Shown piece by piece: positions 7,786 to 15,470 of a stretch of DNA of 20,975 nucleotides; within the stretch, counting starts at the first letter, position 1; each line of letters begins with the position of its first letter. The stretch covers positions 1 to 20,975 of the forward strand of contig JANOBM010000296.1 of NCBI GenBank assembly GCA_031411655.1, read 5' to 3'. Under the pieces are notes generated by a model. It did no database searches and had not been told where the DNA came from. It saw nothing but the letters and a program-made list of their open reading frames with translations. Made by a program: the position numbers and the translations under genes. The stretch comes from UBA6163 sp031411655 (GTDB taxonomy: Bacteria; Planctomycetota; Planctomycetia; Pirellulales; Pirellulaceae).

Positions 7786-9087
7786 CTATTGAATATCGCT
7801 CCATCCCAATCTGGCAGTCTCTGTCAGGCGATCCAGCATGGCCGCTAGACCGACATGGTAAACGATTTCGGCGACCTGATGAGCGGTGAAATGCTCCGTT
7901 AATTTGGCGATCTGAAGGTCGGTCATCTCCTGAGGATCGGTGGTGAGTTGCTTCGCAAACGAGATTGCCAAGTCATTGGCCTCGTTGCTCTTCGCCTCGC
8001 CTGCATCCTTGCCAAGTGAAAAAATTGCCTCATCGGTCATTCCCGAAGCAAGCAGTCTTTCTCGCGCGACATGCTGCATGTACCAGGCGTTGTCTTCGCG
8101 CGCGGCGACAAATGCGATTTGGTCACGCAGCATTACAGGCAACGTGCCAACGACTCGAGCCTGACGCAATTGCTCGATCATCGCTTGGCCTGCCGCTGGG
8201 ATCGATGCGAGTAGTTGCTCATGTGGTTCTAGCGCGGTCGATGTCGGCACGACAGGTGCGGCGACCAATCGGGGTTTGCGAGTGGCTTGCTTTTCAAGCT
8301 CGGATTTCCACGAAGCGTAATCGTTGATGGGTTTTCGCGGAGGAAATCCATTCATTGCCACCAGAGATTCAAGCCCGAGCGCTGGCTCAGGAAGCTCTGA
8401 TTGAAATTCGCGATGATCTTCCTGGGGAATACCCAACGAATCGGTCCACCGGTTGGTCGAATTGTAACGACCGATCAGGTATGCCATTTCAAGGATTTTA
8501 TCGTCGGCATAATGCTCGCGAAGTGCGTCGATGTCCTGATCGATAATCGCATCGGGAGCGAACGTCAATTTCTTTGCAAACTCGAATGCGGTGCGCTGTG
8601 CCGGGGTGAAACGCGACCAATCGGTATCGAGATCGAGCAGCGTTTGTTCGGTGACGCCAACGGTTCGGAGCTTGCTTTCTTGATGCCCTAAGCAGTAGTG
8701 GCAATTGTTCACTCGCGACACGATCCAAAATAGTTCGGTCGAGAAATCATACGGCAACTGGGCGTCAGCTTGGGCTCCGACCAGTGGTGCGGGGCGGTAA
8801 GTCAAAGCCGGCGGCAAATATCGTTCTCGCATTCGTCCATTATTGACGACGCCGAGCGAACCGGGAGCTCCCGGAGCTGGGGCTGGTGCAGGAGCGACCG
8901 CGTTGGGGTCAGCCGGGGGAAGCGGCAGGCGCGCCTCGCGGTGCTTGAGCGCGTTGAGCGCTTTGAGCATCTCGGCGCGAGTTGCTGGAACGGGTTTCGC
9001 GGCAGTCGGATCTTTGGCGAAGCCAACATTAATCAGCCCCGGTAGCAAGCACAAAGCAAAGGCGTATTGATTCAACTTTAAAGACAT
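7786..9087 (-). CDS. Exported two-domain carboxymuconolactone decarboxylase/AhpD-like protein
   Basis: The start is set at ATG 9087 (433 residues), where a signal peptide begins (MSLKLNQYAFALCLLPGLIN, cleavage near GFA-KD) and GAGAG lies seven bases upstream; the longer start at 9129 adds 14 residues before it. After a Pro/Ala-rich linker (about residues 55-80), the first AhpD/CMD-like domain (about 110-235) carries NCHYCLGHQ with C129, C132 and H135, the redox CxxC plus His of AhpD-type peroxidase partners. The second domain (about 300-430) has the same helical pattern (LRDQIAFVAAREDNAWYMQH), but alanine and methionine replace the two cysteines, so it is probably structural or regulatory. 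A role in peroxide or thiol chemistry outside the cytoplasm is inference. Export of an AhpD-like protein is unusual outside this kind of bacterium. Confidence 0.83.
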   Translation of the reverse strand: MSLKLNQYAFALCLLPGLINVGFAKDPTAAKPVPATRAEMLKALNALKHREARLPLPPADPNAVAPAPAPAPGAPGSLGVVNNGRMRERYLPPALTYRPAPLVGAQADAQLPYDFSTELFWIVSRVNNCHYCLGHQESKLRTVGVTEQTLLDLDTDWSRFTPAQRTAFEFAKKLTFAPDAIIDQDIDALREHYADDKILEMAYLIGRYNSTNRWTDSLGIPQEDHREFQSELPEPALGLESLVAMNGFPPRKPINDYASWKSELEKQATRKPRLVAAPVVPTSTALEPHEQLLASIPAAGQAMIEQLRQARVVGTLPVMLRDQIAFVAAREDNAWYMQHVARERLLASGMTDEAIFSLGKDAGEAKSNEANDLAISFAKQLTTDPQEMTDLQIAKLTEHFTAHQVAEIVYHVGLAAMLDRLTETARLGWSDIQ

Positions 9088-9146
9088 AAACGATCTCTCA
9101 AGAAAATAATTACAACGGAATAGAAACATTTGCCGGTGATGGAACC

Positions 9147-9572
9147 TCAGCGATCTTCTCTTGCGATCGTCATCGCTGGTTCAGTCGTCACCAGATACTT
9201 CATCGTGCGAAGAAAGTCGGCACCTTTCTTATCGGTGCCTTTTAATGTGACGTGTACGCGAACATTGGTGCCGTATTGTTCGCTTTGCCGATCGATGCTG
9301 AAGTCATTCAAGCGACATCCTTGTTCCCAAAGCTCTTCGGAAACATAGACCGGCGGCACGGACAGCCGCAGGTCGTCGACCGTCTTGCCACTCTTCCATG
9401 ATTTGAAGGAGTCTTCAAGCAGTGCCGTGGCGGCATCGACATCCGATACCGCCACAAGCGTTTGCGGAGCACACCCTGGGATCATGATTCCTAAAAAGAG
9501 ACAAAAGACTGTCGCGATTCTCCCCTTCCGATTGCTTCTGTAAGCCAGGTTTCGTCTCGGGCCACTACTCAT
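9147..9572 (-). CDS. Small lipoprotein translationally coupled to DUF1559 gene
   Basis: The start is ATG 9572-9570, which overlaps the TGA of the DUF1559 gene (9571-9569) in a classic ATGA arrangement; the longer open frame to 9743 only runs inside that gene. The 141-residue product has a basic N-terminus, a hydrophobic segment (TVFCLFLGIM) and the lipobox I-P-G-C34, so it is likely a lipid-anchored envelope protein. The mature part is one small alpha+beta domain: a helix with ALLEDSFKSWKSGKTVDDL, then PPVYVSEELWEQGCRL, then strands ending in YLVTTEPAMTIARED. From memory, similar proteins commonly follow DUF1559 genes in planctomycetes, so it probably works with the pseudopilin. Function unknown. 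Confidence 0.8.
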   Translation of the reverse strand: MSSGPRRNLAYRSNRKGRIATVFCLFLGIMIPGCAPQTLVAVSDVDAATALLEDSFKSWKSGKTVDDLRLSVPPVYVSEELWEQGCRLNDFSIDRQSEQYGTNVRVHVTLKGTDKKGADFLRTMKYLVTTEPAMTIAREDR

Positions 9573-10540
9573 TCGACGTTCCCTACAGTCTCGCGACCAG
9601 CACGAGTACCAACGGCACGCCAGATATCGAGATTGATGCTGTCCGTCACGAACGTTACCGACCCATCGCAGCGCGCCATCATTACACCACCGGTGTGCGA
9701 ACTGCTTGCAGTGGTCGCAATGCGCCCAGGGGGGAACATGCAAGAACGGCGGTTCGGAGGTGACACATGAAAATAGGCCGTTGTCGAGTGGTAGCCATAA
9801 ACCCAGGGAGCACCGACGTCACTGACACGTTGGAATTGCAAGTCCTTGATGTCGATCGCTTCACATTGACGGTAAGCTTCGTCGGGGGTTAGCGGGTTTG
9901 TCTTTGGCCAAAACGTATCCGATGGTGTCGAGTAGGCGTTTGAGAAATCGCCTTGGATATGTTCGCTAAATGCAGCCGTATTGGAAGTTCCGTCCAGCAC
10001 GTCCCGAAATCCGAGCCTTTGATTCAGAACGAAAACACCATTGGGTGCGGGCATTCCGAAATTTGGATCGGCCGGATCGGTGGGTGGCTGACCGAAAAGA
10101 ATCCCTGAACCCTGACTTCCACGGTAGTTGGTCGCTGCCCAACCTACAGGATTCGGAAATGCTGAATCGGAAGGACAGAGAAACGTTGGAATTTGTGTAA
10201 CCGCGGCGTCAGCGTTGTTGACATGGTTCCATGCGACGCCGTAGTCAACCAACTCGGCTGCGTTGGCTTGTTCAACGAAGGGAAGTAAGGAGGCATGAGG
10301 AGATAGGCCAAGTGTTGTCCTGCCGGCGGGAAACACTCGATAGGTAGATTCGTAGTTCTGAAGCGCGAGTCCCATTTGCTTCAAATGGTTGCTGCACTGC
10401 ATTCGTCGAGCGGCTTCGCGAGCGGCTTGAACGGCAGGCAACAAGAGGCCGACCATGACGCCAATGATGGCGATGACTACAAGCAATTCGACCAAGGTGA
10501 ATCCTGATCTTGCGACCATTCTTCGTTGGGAAAGAGACAT
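9569..10540 (-). CDS. DUF1559 pseudopilin-like (type II secretion G/prepilin-type N-terminus) protein
   Basis: The start is set at ATG 10540 (323 residues), with GGAG nine bases upstream. In-frame sequence to 10642 adds an implausible leader. The N-terminus is a prepilin signal, R-S-G then FTLVELLVVIAIIGVM, with cleavage expected after the glycine. It is followed by the DUF1559 hallmarks PAVQAAREAARRMQCSNHLKQ, the mid-protein RDVLDGTSNT and the C-terminal SSHTGGVMMARCDGSVTFVTDS (the H-X9-DG motif). This family is hugely expanded in planctomycetes; pilin-like surface or periplasmic assembly is assumed but its function is not established. The stop overlaps the start of the lipoprotein gene, implying coupled expression of the pair. 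Confidence 0.93.
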   Translation of the reverse strand: MSLSQRRMVARSGFTLVELLVVIAIIGVMVGLLLPAVQAAREAARRMQCSNHLKQMGLALQNYESTYRVFPAGRTTLGLSPHASLLPFVEQANAAELVDYGVAWNHVNNADAAVTQIPTFLCPSDSAFPNPVGWAATNYRGSQGSGILFGQPPTDPADPNFGMPAPNGVFVLNQRLGFRDVLDGTSNTAAFSEHIQGDFSNAYSTPSDTFWPKTNPLTPDEAYRQCEAIDIKDLQFQRVSDVGAPWVYGYHSTTAYFHVSPPNRRSCMFPPGRIATTASSSHTGGVMMARCDGSVTFVTDSINLDIWRAVGTRAGRETVGNVE

Positions 10541-11020
10541 GATACAAAACTCCAGGGTTAAAAAAGAACAAACAAAAAGCAATCCAAACAGAACTAAAAC
10601 GGTGAACGGGTGTGATAACGAGCTGCGGTCAATGCGCCCCACATCAGGTGACTAGAACCGCTGACCAATCGTGATCGATGATTCGATGTCGTGGCACGCT
10701 GGGTTTCACTTGCGTCTGTCGAACCATCCGCGATGGTTGACTTCTCAATCGCTGGCGCGACGATTCATTGGTTCGATGAGTCACCGCACCCGACGTGCTG
10801 CGAAAAAACATCTGCCAATAACCACTTTGCCAACAGGTAAATTCCGGCCCGAGAAGAGCTTCTCAAAGAGCATCCCATCAGTCCGATCGTAGAAAAACGA
10901 CCGTCCAGCATTGATCAGCTGGAAATTGCGATCGGGAGATCCCTCGTCAAGCGTGGCGGTGCTGTGATGCAGCGCAAGCTTGCAGGGCGACCCACTCGCA
11001 GCGAGATGAAAGACGCTCGC
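10541..11020. other. 480-bp gap without a convincing gene
   Basis: This interval is the downstream side of one minus-strand gene and the promoter side of the DUF1559 gene. A 73-codon plus-strand frame at 10671-10892 has no ribosome site or recognisable sequence and was not called. An A-rich plus strand just before 10540 makes the DUF1559 leader U-rich. Short self-complementary words are present (GCAAGCTTGC near 10975, and GCGAG/CTCGC near 11000-11020), but none has a T-tract. No clear promoter was found. Confidence 0.5.
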
Positions 11021-11485
11021 TTAAGACTGCTTGGGCGGAGGTGGAACAATGTCCAAGCAAGGCTGATCAGGCAACATGCCATCGGAGGGTAAAGACCACG
11101 CCAAACCGAAGCGATTTTTCAGATCGCTTTTGTCGCCTTGAAGAGTGACAGGCTGTTTTTCAAGCACAAGCCGACTGCTTTGATCCATTGGTGGCGACAG
11201 AGGGGCCTGTTGGCAACGACCTCCCGCACAAGCAGACTTCGGTTGGACCGGTTGCAATGGGTCCTCGCGGAAAATGGACAGCAGCGACTCGATGGGAACT
11301 GGCTTCTCACCGGTCACTCCGAGGCCAACTTCCATCGAGGAATGACGATCCAACCAATCATGAACGAGATAATCGCCGCAACTTGCTTCGACCTTTGAAC
11401 CTGTGCAAAAAACCGCAGCTAGACACAACCACGTCGAGATGGCAAACCATCTCGAACGACGTCGGTTAGCGGCAGGGGAAGGCAT
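11021..11485 (-). CDS. Small exported ASCGDYL/CxGxxC protein A (divergent pair)
   Basis: A 154-residue protein with an N-terminal signal peptide (basic NRRRSRW, hydrophobic core STWLCLAAVF, cleavage near VEA-SC). Directly after it come ASCGDYL (residues 34-40) and, later, SACAGGRCQQAPLSPP with C86 and C91. The rest is Pro-rich and of low complexity and ends in PPPPKQS. I do not recognise a named family. The same two motifs, at similar distances, occur in the divergently oriented gene starting at 11805, so the two are probably paralogues. The single early cysteine and the CxGxxC pair may form disulfides or bind a metal in the periplasm (inference). No Shine-Dalgarno sequence is visible before the ATG. 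Confidence 0.72.
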   Translation of the reverse strand: MPSPAANRRRSRWFAISTWLCLAAVFCTGSKVEASCGDYLVHDWLDRHSSMEVGLGVTGEKPVPIESLLSIFREDPLQPVQPKSACAGGRCQQAPLSPPMDQSSRLVLEKQPVTLQGDKSDLKNRFGLAWSLPSDGMLPDQPCLDIVPPPPKQS

Positions 11486-11804
11486 TGAAGGCCCAACGAA
11501 GTTAAGTAGAAAAAAACAATTGAGACCGGCTGGTCAGACTGCCCGATGCGTGGGGATAGTCGATTGAGTTTTCAGTGGAAGGTGCAGCCCATCCACGTTA
11601 TCGCTTTACAACGTTAACGGTAAATGCATGGGTGTCAAGAGAAAAGTTGGGATTCTATGGCTTGCATCCTCACACTTCGAATTTAACCCTGGCATTCGAC
11701 ACCGCATGTGCCACGCGTTCGCGGAATTGGACGATCAGACGCTTGACGCTGACCCCTGCCATATCTACCGTTAAAGTGACTCTTGTCAATAAAAGGTTTT
11801 TCCT
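11486..11804. promoter_or_regulatory. Divergent intergenic region between two ASCGDYL genes
   Basis: These 319 bp separate the 5' ends of the two divergent small exported genes and must hold their promoters. No consensus -35/-10 pair stood out; TTGACG at 11743-11748 is the best -35-like word, but no good -10 follows at 16-18 bp. An open frame from 11575 runs into the downstream gene in another frame and looks spurious. AAAAGG ahead of the GTG at 11805 is a plausible ribosome site. Confidence 0.4.
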
Positions 11805-12275
11805 GTGCCGTTTTTCACTTCACCTCTTCACATTCATTGGCGGATCTTCCCGGTTCTCGCCCTATTGATGCTGGGCTGGGGAGTTTCGGCGGAGGCGAGT
11901 TGCGGTGATTACCTAAGTGTCGATCACCAGTGGTCAAACTCCCAGCAGCGAGCCGGCCAGGAATTTCGATTTCAGGCTCGAGATGACTACGAACATGGCG
12001 TTGGCGGCGATTTTTTCCCTTGGCAACAGTCGCGACGGAGATGTTCTGGCCCAGCGTGCGAGCAGTCTTCCCTGCCGTTTGCCGACCAGACTCTAGCGAC
12101 TAATCCAGTACGCTATCATTCCAATCCAATGGCGATTGTTGAGGACTCGATGGCGACCGCCAGGGACCGTTTCGAGTGGACGCGAACAGTCACCTCTCGC
12201 GCTGTGGTTAGGCTTCGGCATGACACACTTTTGCGACCGCCAATGGGATTGGTAGCCGGATTGGTCGCCGCCTGA
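11805..12275 (+). CDS. Small exported ASCGDYL/CxGxxC protein B (divergent pair)
   Basis: A 156-residue protein starting at GTG 11805, chosen because AAAAGG lies about eight bases upstream and a signal peptide follows (hydrophobic core IFPVLALLMLGWGVSA, cleavage near SAEA-SC). ASCGDYL is at residues 31-37, and a second motif RCSGPACEQSSLPF has C80 and C85. Both motifs match those of the divergent neighbour (ASCGDYL; C-x-G-x-x-C-x-Q). Between them lies a polar segment rich in Gln, Arg and Asp. The C-terminal third has RDRFEWTRTV, loosely like NRFGLAW in the partner. No known domain is recognised. An envelope or surface role is inferred only from the signal peptide. Confidence 0.72.
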   Translation: MPFFTSPLHIHWRIFPVLALLMLGWGVSAEASCGDYLSVDHQWSNSQQRAGQEFRFQARDDYEHGVGGDFFPWQQSRRRCSGPACEQSSLPFADQTLATNPVRYHSNPMAIVEDSMATARDRFEWTRTVTSRAVVRLRHDTLLRPPMGLVAGLVAA

Positions 12276-12524
12276 TTCGAATGTCAACGTTCGAATGTAC
12301 CGGTCATCCTCCGGTGGTAGTGAGCCTGCATGGGTAGGCAAATCCAGGCCTTTTGCGCTGTCCCTTCGTACTCGCTCGCTGCCTCGTTGTTTGCTGCTGG
12401 ATCACCCCGGTAAACGACGTGCTGGGCACGCCGGGGAATGGCACTGCGGGTGCTAAAGTGATGATTGATCCGCTTTGCTGCATCCGCTCGACGATACTTT
12501 TGCGCCGACCTCTCGATCGACCCC
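12276..12524. other. Gap downstream of ASCGDYL gene B with weak hairpins
   Basis: Just after the stop codon, ATTCGAA (12275-12281) and TTCGAAT (12290-12296) form a 7-bp inverted repeat with an 8-base loop and no T-tract. Further on, GCCTG (12324-12328) and CAGGC (12345-12349) precede CTTTT and could form a weak terminator for the gene ending at 12275. A minus-strand frame crossing this region (12284-12694) has no family resemblance and was not called. Confidence 0.35.
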
Positions 12525-12608
12525 GTTAGTTCGTTAGTTAGTTCGTTCGACTGAAAAATGAGGCAGGGTTTCCCATCGGGAAACTTGGTCAACGAACGAC
12601 CAATTTTT
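12525..12608 (+). promoter_or_regulatory. Structured leader of the cytochrome operon with possible attenuator hairpin
   Basis: Upstream of the cytochrome start there is a short tandem array of GTTAGTTC-like words (12525-12548) containing GTTCGTT twice (12529-12535 and 12541-12547). Next is a perfect hairpin GTTTCCC-ATC-GGGAAAC (12568-12584), and immediately after it a second, TTGGTC-AACGAAC-GACCAA (12585-12603), followed by TTTTT (12604-12608). The second has the form of a short intrinsic terminator 36 bp before the chosen start codon. Its loop AACGAAC is exactly complementary to both upstream GTTCGTT copies, so alternative pairing is possible. If translation starts at ATG 12558 instead, this region would be coding. 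Confidence 0.4.
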
Positions 12609-12644
12609 ACATCATCTTTCAATAAATTGATCTTAAAGTTAGCC

Positions 12645-15470
12645 ATGAGCACCCTACCACCCACGACTGCCGCGCCGCGACGAAAGGTCGTCAAGGCAAT
12701 CGGTCCGAAGCTTCGGAAAGTTCTTTACGTTTTGCTTTTTCTACTTGCCGTGCTGTTTGCTAATTCTGCGTATTTAGCAACTATCACCAGTCTTGAATGG
12801 TTCAATGGCCAGACCTATCAAAATTACTTCTATCAGGTGATGTTTCTCGTTCACTTGGTGCTTGGCCTCTTGGTCATCATTCCGTTTATCGTTTTCGCGG
12901 CGGTTCACCTAGCCAACACCCGGTACCGTAAGAATCGCCGCGCGGTGAGGGTCGGTTACGCGCTCCTGGTTGCCTCGATTGCACTGCTCGGCTCGGGCCT
13001 GATGTTGTTTCGAATTGAAGGACTGGAATTAAAGAATCCTACAGGTCGATCCATCACCTATTGGCTTCACGTTGGCAGTCCGTTGGCCGCGGTCTGGTTG
13101 TATATCCTTCATCGCTTGGCGGGTCCAAAAATCAAGTGGAAGTACGGGGTTTCTTACCTCGGTGCGGTCGCTGCGGCAGTCATCTTGATCGCGACGCTTC
13201 ATTCCCAGGACCCACGGAAGTGGAACGTCGTCGGTCCGGTCGAAGGCGTGAAGTATTTTCAACCTTCACTTGCGAGAACGGCTACCGGCAACTTTGTTAG
13301 CGGTGAAACGCTGATGATGGACGATTATTGCAAAAAGTGTCACGCGGATTCGCACAAAGGATGGGAGCAAAGTTCACACCACTTTAGTTCCTTCAATAAC
13401 CCAGCTTATTTGGCGAGTGTCCGAGAAACGCGAGAAGTTTCGCTTAAACGAGACGGGTCGGTTCAAGCGTCCCGCTGGTGCGCAGGCTGTCACGATCCCG
13501 TGCCATTTTTCAGCGGCGCGTTTGATGATCCAAAGTTCGATGATATCAACCATTCGACATCGCAAGCTGGAATCACTTGCACAAGCTGTCATGCGATTAC
13601 GAATATCAACAGCAACCGCGGCAATGCTGACTATACGATCGAGGAACCGTTGCATTACCCGTTTGCAAGCAGCAAGAACGAAGTGCTTCAGTGGGTGAAC
13701 AATCAACTTGTTAAAGCAAAGCCCGAATTCCACAAGAAGACGTTCCTGAAGCCGCATCACAAGACTGCGGAGTTTTGTGGTGCATGCCACAAGGTCCACC
13801 TGCCGAAAGAAGTTACCGGCTATAAGGAATTCTTGCGTGGACAAAACCACTACGACCCGTGGCTACTGTCCGGTGTTTCCGGCCACGGTGCGAAAAGCTT
13901 TTACTATCCACCCGTGGCCCAGACGGATTGCAATGGCTGTCACATGCCGCTTGCCGAGTCCGACGATTTCGGTGCGAAGTACTTTGATGAGTCAGGGAAA
14001 CTCAAGGGGCATGACCATTTGTTTGTGGGGGCCAACACGGGGCTAGCTTGGTTGAAAGATCGCCCCGATGCCGTGGCCCGGCACGAGGCGTTCTTGAAAG
14101 ACTGTGCGCGAGTCGACCTGTTCGGGATCAAAGAGGAGGGTTCCGTGGATGGTAAATTGCACGCACCCCTTCGGCCGAATCTACCCCTGTTAGAACCAGG
14201 TAAGAAATATCTACTCGAGTCGGTCGTACGCACCCTCAAGCTTGGTCATTTGTTCACTCAGGGTACGGTCGATTCTAATGAGGTGTGGCTGGATGTAACG
14301 GTCAAAAGTGGTGATCGCGTGATCGGTCGAAGCGGAGCCATTGACGAAAAGGGCGAAGTCGATCGCTGGTCTCACTTTCTCAATGTCTTCATGTTGGATG
14401 AGAATGGTGATCGCATCAATCGCCGTAATGCACAGGATATCCGCGTTCCACTGTACAACCACCAAATTCCGCCTGGCGCTGGCCAGGTGGTTCATTTCGC
14501 CATGAATCTCCCCGATGACATCACCGATCATGTGACCATCGAAATCAAGCTTCAGTACCGCAAGTTCGATCATGAGTACATGGTGATTGTGGCCAATAAC
14601 CATACGTCCAAAGATCATCCCCTTCGTGGCAATGAAATAGGCACGCCGTATCGTAACCCGCTACCGATCGTGACGATGGCGAGTGACACGGTCACCTTGC
14701 CGGTCAAGGGTGTCGAGACGGCATTGCCCCCGTCGCCGGCCAGAGACATTCCCGATTGGCAGCGATGGAACGACTACGGTATTGGCTTGCTGCTGGAGGG
14801 CAAGGCGGAGTTAAAGCAGGCTGAGCAGGCTTTCCAAGAGGTTGAGCGATTGAACCGTTACGACGGGCCGCTTAACTTGGCGCGAGTTTATCAAACAGAA
14901 GGCCGATTGGATGACGCGGTCGCAGCGTTAGGACGCGCTGCCAAGTTCACCGATCCAGCGCCGCCACCGTGGACCATGTCTTGGCTCGCCGGCGCCATCA
15001 ATGCGCAGCAAGGCCATTTGGATGCCGCGATTGCCAACTTCCAGTCGGTGCTCGCTACAAAAGTGCCCGAACGCAAGTTTGATTTCAGTCGGGATTACAC
15101 CGTGATCAATGAGCTAGGCCAAGCGCAGTTTCAGCGAGCGCAGCAATTCCGGGGTGACAGCAAGAAAGAGGACCGCGAAGCAGGGTTCCGGCAAGCTGTC
15201 GCTACATTTAATCGCACGCTCGCGATCGACGTCGAAAACGTAGCCGCCCATTACAATCTCGAACGTCTGCACCAACAACTCAACGAAGTAGAACTGGCGG
15301 AGAAACACGGTCGACTGCACTTGAAGTACAAAGGCGATGACTCGATCCAAGGTGTCGTGATTGGAAAGGCTAGAGAAAAGTACCCTGCGGCAGACGCGGC
15401 AGCCGAAGCACTTGTAATCTATCCGCTCGACCGCCAACTACCCGTATCGAAAGGGGATGAAGTCCGATGA
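12645..15470 (+). CDS. Fused membrane (cytochrome b-like), pentaheme c-type cytochrome and TPR protein
   Basis: The start at ATG 12645 gives 941 residues; an earlier ATG at 12558 adds 29 residues that cross leader hairpins. Residues 1-190 hold about five membrane helices (about 25-45, 63-88, 101-121, 138-156, 165-185) with H70, H88, H142 and H156 in or at the ends of helices 2 and 4, placed so that they could ligate b-hemes. Residues 220-440 contain five CxxCH sites: C229KKCH, C279AGCH, C312TSCH, C378GACH and C429NGCH. A beta-rich domain (about 490-690) follows, then TPR-like helices (about 710-900). The reading is a membrane-anchored multiheme electron carrier or enzyme facing the periplasm, possibly taking electrons from quinol (inference). 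It needs cytochrome c maturation encoded elsewhere. The stop overlaps the next gene by ATGA, so the two are coupled. Confidence 0.88.
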   Translation: MSTLPPTTAAPRRKVVKAIGPKLRKVLYVLLFLLAVLFANSAYLATITSLEWFNGQTYQNYFYQVMFLVHLVLGLLVIIPFIVFAAVHLANTRYRKNRRAVRVGYALLVASIALLGSGLMLFRIEGLELKNPTGRSITYWLHVGSPLAAVWLYILHRLAGPKIKWKYGVSYLGAVAAAVILIATLHSQDPRKWNVVGPVEGVKYFQPSLARTATGNFVSGETLMMDDYCKKCHADSHKGWEQSSHHFSSFNNPAYLASVRETREVSLKRDGSVQASRWCAGCHDPVPFFSGAFDDPKFDDINHSTSQAGITCTSCHAITNINSNRGNADYTIEEPLHYPFASSKNEVLQWVNNQLVKAKPEFHKKTFLKPHHKTAEFCGACHKVHLPKEVTGYKEFLRGQNHYDPWLLSGVSGHGAKSFYYPPVAQTDCNGCHMPLAESDDFGAKYFDESGKLKGHDHLFVGANTGLAWLKDRPDAVARHEAFLKDCARVDLFGIKEEGSVDGKLHAPLRPNLPLLEPGKKYLLESVVRTLKLGHLFTQGTVDSNEVWLDVTVKSGDRVIGRSGAIDEKGEVDRWSHFLNVFMLDENGDRINRRNAQDIRVPLYNHQIPPGAGQVVHFAMNLPDDITDHVTIEIKLQYRKFDHEYMVIVANNHTSKDHPLRGNEIGTPYRNPLPIVTMASDTVTLPVKGVETALPPSPARDIPDWQRWNDYGIGLLLEGKAELKQAEQAFQEVERLNRYDGPLNLARVYQTEGRLDDAVAALGRAAKFTDPAPPPWTMSWLAGAINAQQGHLDAAIANFQSVLATKVPERKFDFSRDYTVINELGQAQFQRAQQFRGDSKKEDREAGFRQAVATFNRTLAIDVENVAAHYNLERLHQQLNEVELAEKHGRLHLKYKGDDSIQGVVIGKAREKYPAADAAAEALVIYPLDRQLPVSKGDEVR

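Noticed and set aside
9573..9743. Longer start for the lipoprotein gene
   Set aside because: The extra 57 residues lie wholly within the DUF1559 gene in another frame; the ATGA overlap and lipobox support the start at 9572.
10671..10892. 73-codon plus-strand frame in the gap before the DUF1559 gene
   Set aside because: Composition looks random, with no ribosome site, signal or domain.
12284..12694. 136-codon minus-strand frame over the cytochrome leader
   Set aside because: No ribosome site, no recognisable domain, and it overlaps the start of the cytochrome gene and the leader hairpins.
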